Shown here piece by piece: positions 22,918 through 35,000 of a DNA stretch of 64,000 nt. Under the pieces are notes generated by a model. That model did no database searches and was not told where the DNA came from. It saw nothing but the letters and a program-made list of their open reading frames with translations. Made by a program: the position numbers and the translations under genes. Source of the stretch: Perkinsus olseni (Eukaryota > Perkinsozoa > Perkinsida > Perkinsidae); NCBI GenBank assembly GCA_013115135.1, contig JABANP010000106.1, positions 1 to 64,000 of the forward strand. Reading direction: 5' to 3'. The first letter of the stretch is position 1. Each line of letters starts with the position of its first letter.

Positions 22918-25500
22918 CTACAAGCGGCCTCCGACTGTGCAGGCTACCTTGTCGCCTATCCCTATATATAGTTCATCGATCTCCTTCTGAAATTTAGCAC
23001 TGGCAACGTTGCGCTTGAGCTTGAATGAAGGAGTGAGGAGATCATTCTCCACGGAGAATGGTTCGGGGATGAGATGAATCGCCTTCACCTGCAAGACTTC
23101 TATTAGTTCAGCAGTCGACAGGTCGGATGATAACAGCAGTAACACGAGCGGCCTGAAGTAATCTCTCACCATTTCAAAACCTCTGAGTTTCTCTGCGGTT
23201 GAACGCTCTTGCAAACTCTTAAAAATGGCCTGCTTAATTTGATCATCCTTGCACAGGCTTGCAGGGTCTCTCCTGCAGAGGGAAGACATGTCGAGTTTAC
23301 GAGCGTTGAGGCACCCACCTGTCTCCTTCCTGTGAGCCGGGAAGGCCCTGGAGGGTCTCAAAGTCAGGGACGATTATGGCCACGAGACAAGAATGGAAAC
23401 TGTTGCCGTGAACAAAGGCTTGGGCTATCAAGGGAGATTGGGTGATGACGTTCTCCACGCGTTCGGCGGAAACGTATTCTGAAGCGGAGTATGCTTGGAG
23501 ACCGCACTGATGCCCGGTGAACCGAAGCCTACCTCCCTGGCTGAGCTTGAAGATACTCTTCTTTCTGTCGACGATCTTCAGTTGTCCCGTCTTCAGCCAA
23601 AGGCCGATATCCCCACTGTGAAGCCAACCTTCAGAGTCGATCGCCTCCTTGGTCCTCTCAGGCATCTTGTAGTATCTACTCGAACACATAACCAACATAA
23701 ACGGGAGTCCCCACGGTCCCCCGCCGCCAAGATGATTCGCCAAATGCAGCTCACCCTTGGAAAATTGACGGGCCTCTGAAGCAGATCTCTCCCCGCCCCT
23801 TGCAGTCGATGGCACTCTCCCCAGTACCTATGCAAGAACATGGCAACCCCGACCTGAGTATCCCTCGGCAGCCCTACCATGCTGAGTATCCGTCGACAAA
23901 TACCCAAGCTCTGGCACGTCAACGAGTTTGATGTCCATGCAGCAAACCGGGAGCCCGACATGGCCCGACGTGAAGTCATGAAGATGAGAGTAGGTAGCAA
24001 GGCATGTGTTCTCCGTTTGACCGTAGCCTTCGGTGACAGGGCAACCAAAAAAGACCCTCAAGAAGTCCATGACGTGGTTGGCGAGAGGGGCGCTTCCACT
24101 GGCGACAAACTGCACCCTATCGAGACCGATCCTCGCCTTGATCTTATCGAAGACCAGCTTGTCCCAAAGAGCATGCTTAAGCATGCCTTCCTGTAGTCTG
24201 GCTTTCTTAGACGCCAACGCCTGCTCGAACAGATAGGCCTTGATGCCGCCAGCAGCACGAGCACCGACGGTGATTTTGTCGTGAAGGCGATTCAGCAACC
24301 TTGGTACTGATACAAAAAGGGTCGGCCTGAGCGCTGCAACATCCTCCATAATCTTGAGAGGGTCGCCCTGGTAGAATCCGACAGCCACTCCGAGATGGAC
24401 CAGAGATATACTAACCAACCGCTCCATGATATGCGGCAGAGGTAGGTAACTGAGGTAGTACTGCTGAGAGCCCTTAACGTCAAAAAGAGGGCTCTGGGTC
24501 CCAAGGAAAATCACAATAGAGCTGATATTAGCTACCACGTTACCATGAGAGTTCAATGCTCCCTTGGGGTCACCGGTGGTACCACTAGTATAGCAGAAGG
24601 TAGCGATATCAGTAGGCTCTCCCACGAGGGGCTCGATGTCGGCCTCACTGCCCTTCTTCTCGATGTCACCGAAGCGGTGGAACTTGAGCCCAGCTGCATG
24701 GCAGGCGGTGGCGACAGCTTCTGGGCAAGCCTCAGGGTCGGCGCAGATGATGTTAGTGAGAGTAGGGCATTCGGCTTTGCACGCAATAAGTCGAGGAATC
24801 TGTGATGCTGTACACACCACGGTCTCCAGCAGCACTTGGTTCACGATATAGTCAACGACGTCCTCCCCGAGGGTATCATAGAGGGGGACTGTTGTAGCTC
24901 TTCTGGTGAATGCTCCTTGCTCAGCGATAACCCACTCAGATCTGTTCTTCATGTAGATACCGATTAGCCTCATCGAACCATCCTCGGATTTGGATAGTAG
25001 ATTGAGTTCTTCCAGCCCTCTACCGAAGTTGATTATTCTCTCATAGACCTCTTTATAAGTCTGCCATTCAAATGGGCCCACCGAACCATCATCCAGTATA
25101 GGGCGAGTGCCGTGGCAAGGACGATCGGGGTACTTCTCAGCAGCCTGACATACGAGCAACCCTGCAATAACTCCACAACAATCGCCAACACACAAACAGC
25201 CCGGGTGCGCAGTCCAAGGATAGCAAAGCGGAATATCACCGTGCAAGGCTCACTGACGTACCCTTTTAAAGACAGCGGCGCTGGTGTTCAACGACTCGTC
25301 ACCGTCGATGAGACTGATGTTACCGGAGGAGGCGTCCGGATTCCTGTAGATTGGACCGCATTCTCCTGGGACAGCAGAGTCGGGAACCTGAAGAGAGAAA
25401 GCACATGCTTGAAGAGAAAACTGGAAAGCGAAGGGGCCGCTCGAGAACTAACCTCGTAAGTGTATGGCGCCGGAGGTGACACAGAGATGGAGTTTCCCAT
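22918..25500 (-). CDS. Long-chain acyl-CoA synthetase, copy 2
   Basis: Paralogue of copy 1 in the opposite orientation. Start ATG 25500 (MGNSISVSPPAPYTYE), intron, VPDSAVPGECGPIYRNPDAS, intron, then [20 protein letters not shown]. Motifs: [60 protein letters not shown] and [12 protein letters not shown], then the EYVSAERVENVITQSPLIAQ exon. The end is [20 protein letters not shown]...GDKVACTVGGRL with the stop at 22918. The intron after STDTQHG is about 50 nt and must be spliced at TTGCATAG to keep the frame (…[19 protein letters not shown]). The 5' tract from AAEKYPDRP to YDTLGED is almost identical in DNA to copies 1 and 3. The ATP and AMP motifs are intact, so the enzyme is probably active. 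Confidence 0.92.
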
Positions 25501-26882
25501 GCGAGATTTGCAGACGGGATCAAAAACTGAGCACGGAAGCTACTCGCAACCGTCATCGCACGCTAGTTGAAAATTGAAGGGAAGGGTGTGGTGCAAAATG
25601 TTATTCAATCGCGTGTAAGTGCTGCAAAATCCATCATCGGCTCCGAGCTCTCATGCTCGCAGTGATGGGGAAACTGCGCGCCGTTCTGAGATAGTAAAGG
25701 GTGGGCCTGGTGAGGTACTGCTAGGATTAGCCGACTTCGCCATAGGTCGCTTACGACGGCCCACCGCTGAGGAAGCATGTGACGTCGTCCTTCACGACGG
25801 CAGAGCCTAAGAATGCTCCTTCATGAGGACGAGCTAGCGCCGAAAAGGGAGACAGCTGTTTCGCCTCGTGCCTGGGCGCGTCGTGTGTCTGCGTGCAGAG
25901 CAAGGAGATCTCGTGACGTGACCAGAGTGGGCAGCAAGGTACCCCGTCAACAAGAACAACAAGTGCGGCGATCTCCAGTGCGATCATTTCTAGGATGGGC
26001 GCCTCCGCTGGAGTACCACCTGGTGACAGCCACCGTAATAGAGGAGAAATGCCGACGATCGCTCCGCCGACACGCGTGGCCCTAGGTCTTCACAAGGCTA
26101 TGCAAGTAGCATGCCCAGCTAATGACCCTCGCACTTCGATTGCGGTACTACTCCATGATCAGTCAAGACGAGATCGAATCATTTGATGGTATCCCGTTGG
26201 TGATTACGATGGGGTGTAGAAAGCGGGCATGGGACTCATGGTGTGCAGTAGCACTGGCCACTATGCGCGCACTCGGCGCCGCCGCACATAACTATTGTGC
26301 GCTGTCGCCAAGCTGCCGTGCGTTCGGATGGCGGTGGAAGGCCGTTGCTAGAGCAACCACTGCCGATTCGACAGTGTCGAACAGAAGCGTCTGCAGAGCT
26401 CTGTACTACAGAGCTCTGTACTCCTCCCATCCACGTGTGTTTACCACACTGGAATCGGAGCGAAGCTTCGACAAATCCCAGCCTTTCTTCCGGGACATCG
26501 AAAACATCTACAGGGCACCCGGCACCTGAGTGCCTGAGTCCGGGGGTCCCAAGGGGTTGGTGTCAGGCGGCCTGACCCAGACCCCTTGCGATGAACACCT
26601 CAGTGGCATACACTGTCTCGTACGCACTCATGCGGCTGGCTCGGATATTCCCTCGACACACGAAGTGTATCGATCACTAAGTCAAGACTCATGTGGGAGT
26701 CATAAATCGAAGTAGCCAATCTACTGCCAAGAACGACAACTGTTGGTGATCGATAATCTTCCGCAAGGGATCATAAAGTCAGCAAGACTGAATGCCTATC
26801 AAATAGTCGAAAAACGCTAAGTCGCCATCTCGTGTGTACCAGCATGCGAATGGGTAAACACCGTCACATCTTAGACCTGGGT
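25501..26882. other. Intergenic, about 1.4 kb
   Basis: Lies between the start of synthetase copy 2 and the end of copy 3. A 135-codon + strand open frame (26122-26529) has no recognisable motif and I do not call it a gene. A perfect-looking 15-bp tandem duplication around AGAGCTCTGTACT lies at about 26395-26425. No RNA gene seen. Confidence 0.4.
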
Positions 26883-29578
26883 TCATCCAAAATCTGAAAG
26901 GCAGAACAAGGGTGGCAGTGCGAGAGGTGAATGCGGGCCTACAGTTTCCCCGATTTGTTCATACAAGGCGTCGACTTCCTTCTGGAACACCTTCACGGCG
27001 ACGTTACGCTTCAGTTTGAATGACGGCGTGAGTATGTCGTTATCGACAGAGAACATCACAGGAGACAAGTGAATCGCCTTCACCTGAGTCAGGCCTGCCG
27101 GTGGGTAGTTGACTACTGCAGACCGGAACGCACCCATTCGAACTTTCTAAGACCGGACTTCTCTGAGACTTCACGTAGGGTTCTCAATATCAGAGAATTC
27201 ATATATTTGCTCCGACAAATATCCTCAGGGGACCTGAAAATACACAGCAGCTGAACAGTCGATGGTCTCGGTGCAAATCGGGGACCGAGGAAGATTCCCG
27301 AACTCGTAAACCAATTAGATCTAGCGGGCTGGGCGAAAACATCAGGGAACCGTATTTAGGCTTACTTGAGATCATTTCGATTGCGCAGTTCATTCGACAA
27401 GTTTTCAAAGTCGGGGACTATGATTGCCACTAAAGAAGACCTCAGCGAGTTGCCGTAGACAAAGGCTTGTGCAACGTATGGCGACTGTATGAGCACGTTC
27501 TCGATCCTCTCAGGAGCAACGTATTCTGAAAGGGAAGAGCGGTGTTGCAACTCGCATAGCATCAACCGCTAGACAAGCATGTAACAACAGCGATCGATTT
27601 GTGCGTTCCTACAACCGCACGAGAAAGGCAAATGAGAAAACACTCACCTCCATTGCTGAGCTTGAAGATACTTTTCTTCCTGTCGATGATCTTCAGTTGT
27701 CCCGTCTTCAGCCAAAGGCCGATATCCCCACTGTGGACCCAACCATCAGAGTCGATCGTCTCCTTGGTCTTCTCAGGCATCTTGTAGTACCTGATGTAGT
27801 TCTGTTGCAGATGCCCTTCATCCCTCCCAGTCAATTGGTTACCTACCCGGAGAAGATGGATGGTCCGCGAAGGAGTATTTCGCCGCGACCACGACACTCT
27901 AGCTTGGATACTCCCGAGCCTGCGAGGGAGCGTCTTCGCTCATGAACCATGACCAACGGCGTGGCCCAGTGAGGCAGTCAACTCACCATGTTCCGTGTCC
28001 GTGGAGAGATATCCCATCTCGGGTACATCGGCTAGTTTGATTTCCATGCAGCTCGCCGGATACCCCACGTGGCCGGACGCGAAATCGCTAGGGTGGGTAT
28101 AAGAGGCTAGCCCCGACTCGGTAGAGCCATACCCTTCCAGGACAGGGCGAGCAAAGAAGAGTCTCAGGAAATCCAATACGTGTGTGGCAATGGGAGCACT
28201 GCCCGTGAAGACGAGTTGAACTCTATCGAGCCCTAGCCTCTCCTTAATCTTATCGAACACTCCGCGGTCATATTGAGAGTGCTTCAATGTGCCACATTTG
28301 AGCAAGTTCAACTTCGCCTGAACAGCTTTGTCAAACCCAGCTGAGGCATTTGTGGTGATGACTCTCTCATAGAGTCGGTTCAGGAGGCGAGGTACCGAGA
28401 CGAACACTGTGGGCCGGAGTGCTGCAATGTCGTCCATCAACTTCAGAGGGTCGCCTTGGTAGAAGCCCACTGCTACGCCAAGGTAGTACAACGCAACTTC
28501 GACCACTCGTCCAAAGACGTGAGGGAGGGGCAGATAGTTGAGGTAGTAGTGGTGGCCCTTCCGTAAATCAGAGAGGGGATAGGGGGAAGTGAAACACTCA
28601 ACGAAGGCAGCTGCATCGGCAATAACACTTCCCTGGCTTAGAAGTGCCCCCTTCGGCTCGCCTGTTGTACCGCTTGTATAACAGAATGTCGCGATGTCAG
28701 TAGCAGCACCGACGAGAGGTGAGTACGACAAGTCTGCGCCCAGGCGTTCGACCTCGTCCATGCTGAGGAGTTTCACATCGACGGCAAGACAAGCACCAAT
28801 CGCCTTCTTCTCCAGATGGTCAACACATATTATGGTGCGCAGGCTGCGACACCTTCCTTTGACTTTGACAAGGTTCGGGACCTGTAGCGCGGAGCAGACG
28901 ACTGTTGACAGTTCTGTCTGGTTGAGTATGTAGTGGACGGTATCCTCCCCGAGGGTATCATAGAGGGGGACTGTTGTAGTTCTCCTAGTGAATGCTCCTT
29001 GCTCAGCGATAACCCACTCAGATCTGTTCTTCATGTAGATACCGATTAGCCTCATCGAACCATCCTCGGATTTGGATAGTAGATTGAGTTCTTCCAGCCC
29101 TCTACCGAAGTTGATTATTCTCTCATAAACCTCTTTATAAGTCTGCCATTCGAATGGGCCCACCGAACCATCATCCAGTATAGGGCGAGTGCCGTGGCAA
29201 GGACGATCGGGGTACTTCTCTACAGTCTGGACAAAGACAACGGAAACCAGAGATGATAGAGGGATCCGTGAATAGGTGCGCCCCCACTCACCCTCTTGAA
29301 GACATCGAAGCTAGTCACAATGGACGAATCATCGTCAATGAACCTTTGCAATCGATTCTTGTATCCCGGATGCCGATACACAGAACCGCTGACGCCGGGA
29401 ACGGCCGAGTGTGGAATCTAACAGGTGATCAGTACACCCTCGAGTTTGTCAATGAATCGAAAATGAACGATAAGGTATACTGTGCGTCGTGTGACGAGAC
29501 TAGTGAGCGCGACACTCCGCATTCAAACATCCCGCTGAACAGCCTCACCTCGAATGCATAGTCTCGACTTTCCGCCAT
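26883..29578 (-). CDS. Long-chain acyl-CoA synthetase, copy 3
   Basis: Third paralogue, head-to-tail with copy 2. Start ATG 29578 ([10 protein letters not shown]), a long intron, then [19 protein letters not shown], intron, [15 protein letters not shown]. Motifs: [40 protein letters not shown] (GYGxTE with Ser where the others have Gln), [71 protein letters not shown], and [20 protein letters not shown] near the end. The stop is at 26883, unless a further short intron follows GETV. It shares the near-identical 5' tract and the second tract with copy 1 (about 97-98% by eye). Several introns here are longer than usual for this window. Confidence 0.9.
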
Positions 29579-30940
29579 AGGGAAAGGCATGCAAAATCAA
29601 CCAATACTGTAGACACACGCTCGCGTTCACATAGGACAAGTCGGAGACCTCATCACACCCACGGCGACTGATACCCGGCCTCCCTCCCCCAACTCAGTAG
29701 CACTGGTCTGGGGCACGTCATACTGCATGACGCTGGTGCAAACCCTAGAAGAAAACGGTCCTTCCAAAGGGTTCATTTGAAAATCGTAACAGAACACGAA
29801 TCTGTGTGATGAAAGGAAACGCATAAGTATCACACTATACGGTAGTTATCGTAGTAGCTGTAGCTTGATAATTGCTGCGTTCAGTGATTAGTAGCAGGCC
29901 CTGCTAAGCAGGGCCCTACTAGGACTCTCCTACTAAATGCTGCTGCCGTCGGAGACTATGCCGGGAGACTCCCGGCGGGAGGCTTTTGCCTTGGTCGCAT
30001 ACTGACAGTATGATACTGTTGATACCAATGCTTTGGGGCCTTCTCGAACGTCAAGTCACGGTGACGACGTAACCCGAGATATGAATGACCTCGGTGGATG
30101 ATAGTATACTAGCATTGGTTGACAGATCGGACCAAACTAGTCGTCCCGGATACTGTGGAATCACGATTAACCGCAATGGCCGTGATGTGATCGGTGTGGG
30201 CGTCAGCACTCTACCAAAGCAGAAATTTTGAGAATGACGAGGATCAGAGTCAATTGGCGCGATTCGATGTAGAGGGAGTAAAACTTTTACTGTAAAAGGT
30301 CATCTAATGACGAGCTAGAGCCAAGTACGGAGGGCACATTGCATGACTTACCATAACAGTTTTTCCGCTGCCCATCTGAGCGATTTTTACCGTGCCAGTC
30401 AGCCCGACCGACGTAACAACATACGCTTCACTCTCACGGTGAGAGTCTCACCCAGAGGTCTTATCAATTTAAATTAAATTATTTAATTGCTGAGACCTAA
30501 TTCAAAGGGAACGATCAAATTAGTGAGGATAAGGCAGTCGATCCTACCGGTAAATGAGATTCAATTTCGATCGAGCAACGGGGAGAACTTCCGGTGTCAT
30601 CGACATTATAAATGTAGACGTGGCCGTCGGCTATGGCGAGCCCGAGCTAAGGACAAATATTCCTCGAAGAGTCAATCCAAAGGTCGCAGAATCTGCACTG
30701 CAGAGGTCCCTCATTTCTGCATTGCAGAAGGGAAAGCCCTATACCCCCATCATGGGGGTCCCATGTGTTGCAATTTCTTCCAGGAAGTCCACTGCCCTGA
30801 AGTCCCCTAACTGCCTTACACTATGAGACTTATAGTGTTAACGCTGACGAGCATGATGAGGTAGAAAGTCGCGGCCCACATAGTGAGTGGGAAGAATAGG
30901 AAAGTGATTCTCTAATAATGGCCGTCATTTTGATTTTTCA
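29579..30940. other. Intergenic with small perfect palindromes
   Basis: Upstream flank of synthetase copy 3 and left flank of the retrotransposon. Three odd-length perfect palindromes occur close together (29897-29915, 29960-29976, 29998-30012). A 90-codon + strand open frame (30554-30826, MRFNFDRATGRTSGVIDIIN) has a somewhat protein-like composition, but no match I recognise and no clear splice partners. I leave it as unassigned. Confidence 0.4.
29897..30012. repeat. Cluster of three perfect inverted repeats
   Basis: GGCCCTGCT-A-AGCAGGGCC (29897-29915), GCCGGGAG-A-CTCCCGGC (29960-29976) and CATACTG-A-CAGTATG (29998-30012). Each is a perfect inverted repeat around a single central A. Arms are 9, 8 and 7 bp. 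They lie in non-coding DNA about 320 bp upstream of the start codon of acyl-CoA synthetase copy 3. Function unknown. Confidence 0.8.
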
Positions 30941-31211
30941 AGTCAGGATTACTCGCGTAGTGAACCCGACCCAAAAGATGTACTGCAACTCAGAAGCAAC
31001 CAAACGTATAGATAATACCCAAGGCGACACGAGTCACCAGCTATACGATACGTCGACGAACCACGTCAGACAACCGAGTCTGCACGGAGTAATGGCTACG
31101 AAATCGATCTAGCGAAGCTTAGCTTGAAGCACCCGTCCTGCACTACACAATCGTGCACCATTGTGCAGTGCTGTCCCGATTCCGGCCGATACCACACTTC
31201 ACACCGTCACA
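30941..31211 (-). repeat. 3' LTR of the Ty3/gypsy element
   Basis: Direct repeat of 38212-38481. On the element strand it begins TGTGACGG and ends ...CCTGAC, where the last base differs from the 5' LTR copy (T instead of A). Other differences by eye are one extra A near 30974, a T/G at about 30949 and a C/T near 31022. It is immediately preceded, on the element strand, by a purine-rich tract. Confidence 0.93.
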
Positions 31212-31223
31212 TACCTCCCTCGC
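31212..31223 (-). other. Polypurine tract
   Basis: On the element strand GCGAGGGAGGTA directly abuts the 3' LTR start TGTGACGG. Position and purine richness fit the primer for plus-strand DNA synthesis. Confidence 0.7.
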
Positions 31224-32068
31224 AGGACGGAAGCGGGGCTACGGAACCGGCCTAAGGACGAACGGGGCCCGGCCAAGCAAAAACCAACAAACAATGGGCT
31301 CATACGATTACAATTACGATATCAAATAAATCTACTTCAACAATCTCTCGACTCCACAAACCGGCCTGGTTGAGGAATCCTCAATGAGGATCGATCTACC
31401 ACAACCGGCCTCGAATTATCAACCCGTCCACTCAATTACTGCCACCTCGCACCACGTCCCACAAAGCAGGCTTCTTCGTCTTCTTCTCTCGTAGTCGCCC
31501 GTCCGTCACCACGACAAGCGTTCGAAGAAAATTCTCAGCAGAAAAGGTCTTGAACGAACGGTCGCCGATAGGTCAACGTAGATACCATCTTCGCTCGGGC
31601 TAACCGACTGATGGGGCGAGGATCGCTGGTGCCAACTATCAGGACTTCTGACCATCCAAAGTCTTCAAGCGGACATGAGGGTAACGGCTTTAGCAGAAGC
31701 GGGAACAGGCAGCGCAGTTGCAGTCGCTTCTTGAGTGGAACAGCTATCATCAGAAACATTATAAAACACATCCGACCTAGAGGGGAAGGCGCAGCCGAGG
31801 GGAGGAAAGCAACTAACGGCAACGAGTGGAACGCGCGTAATCTCACTCAAGCAAACCGAACAAATCGCAAAACGAGCCTCAACCACAGGGCTGGCCGCCC
31901 CTCCGGTCCTAAATTACGAATACAATAATTACGTTAACAGAGCGTTATCCGTTTTGATCAGGAACAGAAACGCACAGCGCAGAAACGGTCGTGGGAACCA
32001 TCGCTCGCCCCGACGAGTCGTAATCGCCCCTTACCTTGGGGAACTTACTCACCATCGTTTGGTGCTCT

Positions 32069-35000
32069 CTAATTAGTCCTTCCGTTCTCGTCATGACGAC
32101 GAGAAGCTAGAGGGACGTACTGACTTGGGTCGAAAGGAGCGGGAGGTGGACGTCGGACTCGAGTGGACCGCCAACCGACCGAAGCATCATCTCTACGGAT
32201 GCCTCCGGCCTCTTCTTGTTGATTACCGGCATCAACCAAGGGGGCGTCGTCAACTTGATCAACAACATCTTGTACACCGTCAGCACGCGACTCCTCCGAC
32301 CGAACAGAGCTCTGAGGAGGAGAAGACTCCTCCCTCGCAGAACCGAAACCAGGGGAACGTTCAGGAGAAGAAACCATCGGCGTCAACAGATCTGGGGGAG
32401 ATTCGGGATCATCAACCGGAGTCTCAGCTCGGGGACTAACCAAACCTCTAACCATGCCGTCATCTGCGGACGCAGGAGTCACAGGGGAACCAGGCAGAAC
32501 AGGGGCGTCATTCAAAGGTGGAGCAGGCACGTCGTTCAAAGGCAAGATAGGCACATTCTCAACTGGTACATCATCAACCACTTCCGGCCGACGAACTAAG
32601 GGCTCGACGTCTTCGGGCTCAACATCCTCATCTCTCTGCTCACCCTCAGGATTCGGAACAACCGGATCCTCAACAACATCACGGTCTTCAGGGGGAAGTA
32701 ACTCCCACACATCATACTCCACTAAGCCTTGAGCTTGAGCTGGAACTTCCTCGTGACCATCTTGTTGTTGGACCTCGGCGTTACCGGCCTCGTCAGGAAC
32801 TGGCGGGACGTCGATGTTGTCACCCGGCACCACATCGTCGTTCACCGGACCCTCATACAGCAAGGGGAAGTCGGACAAGTGCGGGTCTTCTAGCGGAGGT
32901 GGAGGATGTCGTACAATACCCATATGAGGAGGAGGATGTGGCGGTTGCAAGGGGTCAATATGAAGCAAGTCGACAGAGATAACCTTAGTATGACCAGTGT
33001 CTTCGTGCATCACTTCCACAGCCTTCACAACCCGTCCTGGCATAATGCGCTTGACAAACCAACCGTCCTCCCAACCGGATAAGAGCTTGTCACGCCGACC
33101 ACGAGAACTCGGGAACCTCTTAAGCTGCACCTTCTGACCCACAAAGAACACCCTCGACTTAGCCTTCTTATCATAGAAGTACTTCTGACGAGCACCAGCA
33201 TACGAGACATATAGATCCACCGTATCCTGAATACGAGCTCGAGTGTGAGCTTGTTCTTCCGACCAAGTGATAGGATCATGCAGATTGAAGGCGTCAGACA
33301 GAGGTGGAAAGTAGCCAACATTAGGCTCCCGGCCAAACATGAGGAAGTAAGGCGTGTGCCCCGTACTGGCATGCACACTAGTGTTGTAGCACCACAAAAC
33401 CGTCCTCAGCTTGCCCAGCCAATCATAAGAGTGGTCCACGTGCGTCCTTAACATTCCCAGCACCGTCTGGTTAAAGCGCTCGACTAAACCATTGCCTTGA
33501 GGGTGATATACCGTACAGTGGGCTCGCTCGCAGCCCAGGCCCGTGAGAACTTTCTCAAAGACCTTGGACTCAAACGCCGGCCCATTATCCGACAACACTC
33601 GCTCTGGGGGACCAAAATGACCGAACAGAACATAGAGAGAAGCTACCGCACTTGCTGCCGTTTCATCAGTCACAGGGAAGGCCTCCGCGAACTTAGTAAA
33701 ATAGTCCACAACCACCAACAACTTGGAGAAGGAGCCGACCGGAGTTGACAACGACAAGAAGTCGATGGCTACCGTGTGCCACGGCCGGCCTACAGGAATA
33801 GTTACCAAGTCCATAGGGGGCACGACCTTCTTCTTAGCCTCCTTGCAACGGCGACACTCGCAGATATAGTCCGCAACCGCCGTCAACATACCCGGCCAGT
33901 AACACAAAGAGGTGAGCTTTTGACCAACCCGTTCCTTACCAAAGTGGCCGTCGTCATCATGAAACTGAAGAAGCACCTCCGACCTAATCGCTTGAGGGAC
34001 CACAGGGACCAGGCGAGGCTTGTCATCAGGCAACGGCCGAACCAGTCGCACTAAGACACCGTCCACGACATCCAACTGACCCCAGATCTTCTTGTAAGGC
34101 ATAAGCTCCGGCCCTATCAATTCGTTCCTCGCCAAAGGAGCCGGATCCAACCTTCGCTCGAATACCAGAGATAGAGTCGGATCAGCTCGCTGAACATTAC
34201 GAAGTTCCTCCTTAGTCCACCGGGGCGCCACCGAGAGAATGCACACGATGGGCGAAGTCAGCCGTACCGACCCACCTAACTCGCCGCCCTCGAGCGTAGC
34301 CGAGAGTCGACGAGGCTCAACGAGCCGATCTTGCTCTGTCCCGCAGCCAAGTTGCTCCGCGGACAGCATCTCAACATCAGGAACACCTTCCTTCTTGAGA
34401 GTAACCGGCCTAATCCGAGAGAGAGCATCAGCATTAACGTGCTTAGTTCCTTCTCGATAGCGGACCGTAAACCGATAAGCCTGCAAGGCCAGTAGCCACC
34501 TCGTCACCTTCGGGCTAGTAGCCTTACGTAACCACGTGAGGGGCCTATGGTCCGTGACCATAACCACCTCCAAGGGGTAACCGATGATGAAGTGGTGAAA
34601 GAAGTCCAACGTCTTCAGCAGAGCATACGCCTCCTTCTCATACGTGGGCCAGTTCAACTGTGCCCCTGTAAGGGACCGGCTAAAGTAGCCCAACGGACGG
34701 CCATCTTGTTCGAGAACCCCACCAACCGCGTAATCACTAGCATCCGTGAAGATCTGGAACTGCCGGCCAAAGTCAGGGTACATCAAGTAAGGGAGCCTTG
34801 CCAAAGCCATCTTCAAGTCCACGAAGGTGGCCTCGTGATCATCCGACCATAACTCTTGTACTCGGCCTACATCATCTTTACCGTCCAGAGCCTTACAAGC
34901 CGCCAACAACTCACGAAGGGGGCGTTCTCGAGCTGAGTAGTTGTCGATAAACTTGCGATAATAACCAGCCAGACCCAAGAAAGAACGGAGTTCCATAGTC

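Noticed and set aside
26122..26529. 135-codon + strand open frame
   Set aside because: No motif, no splice partners, composition like the surrounding non-coding DNA.
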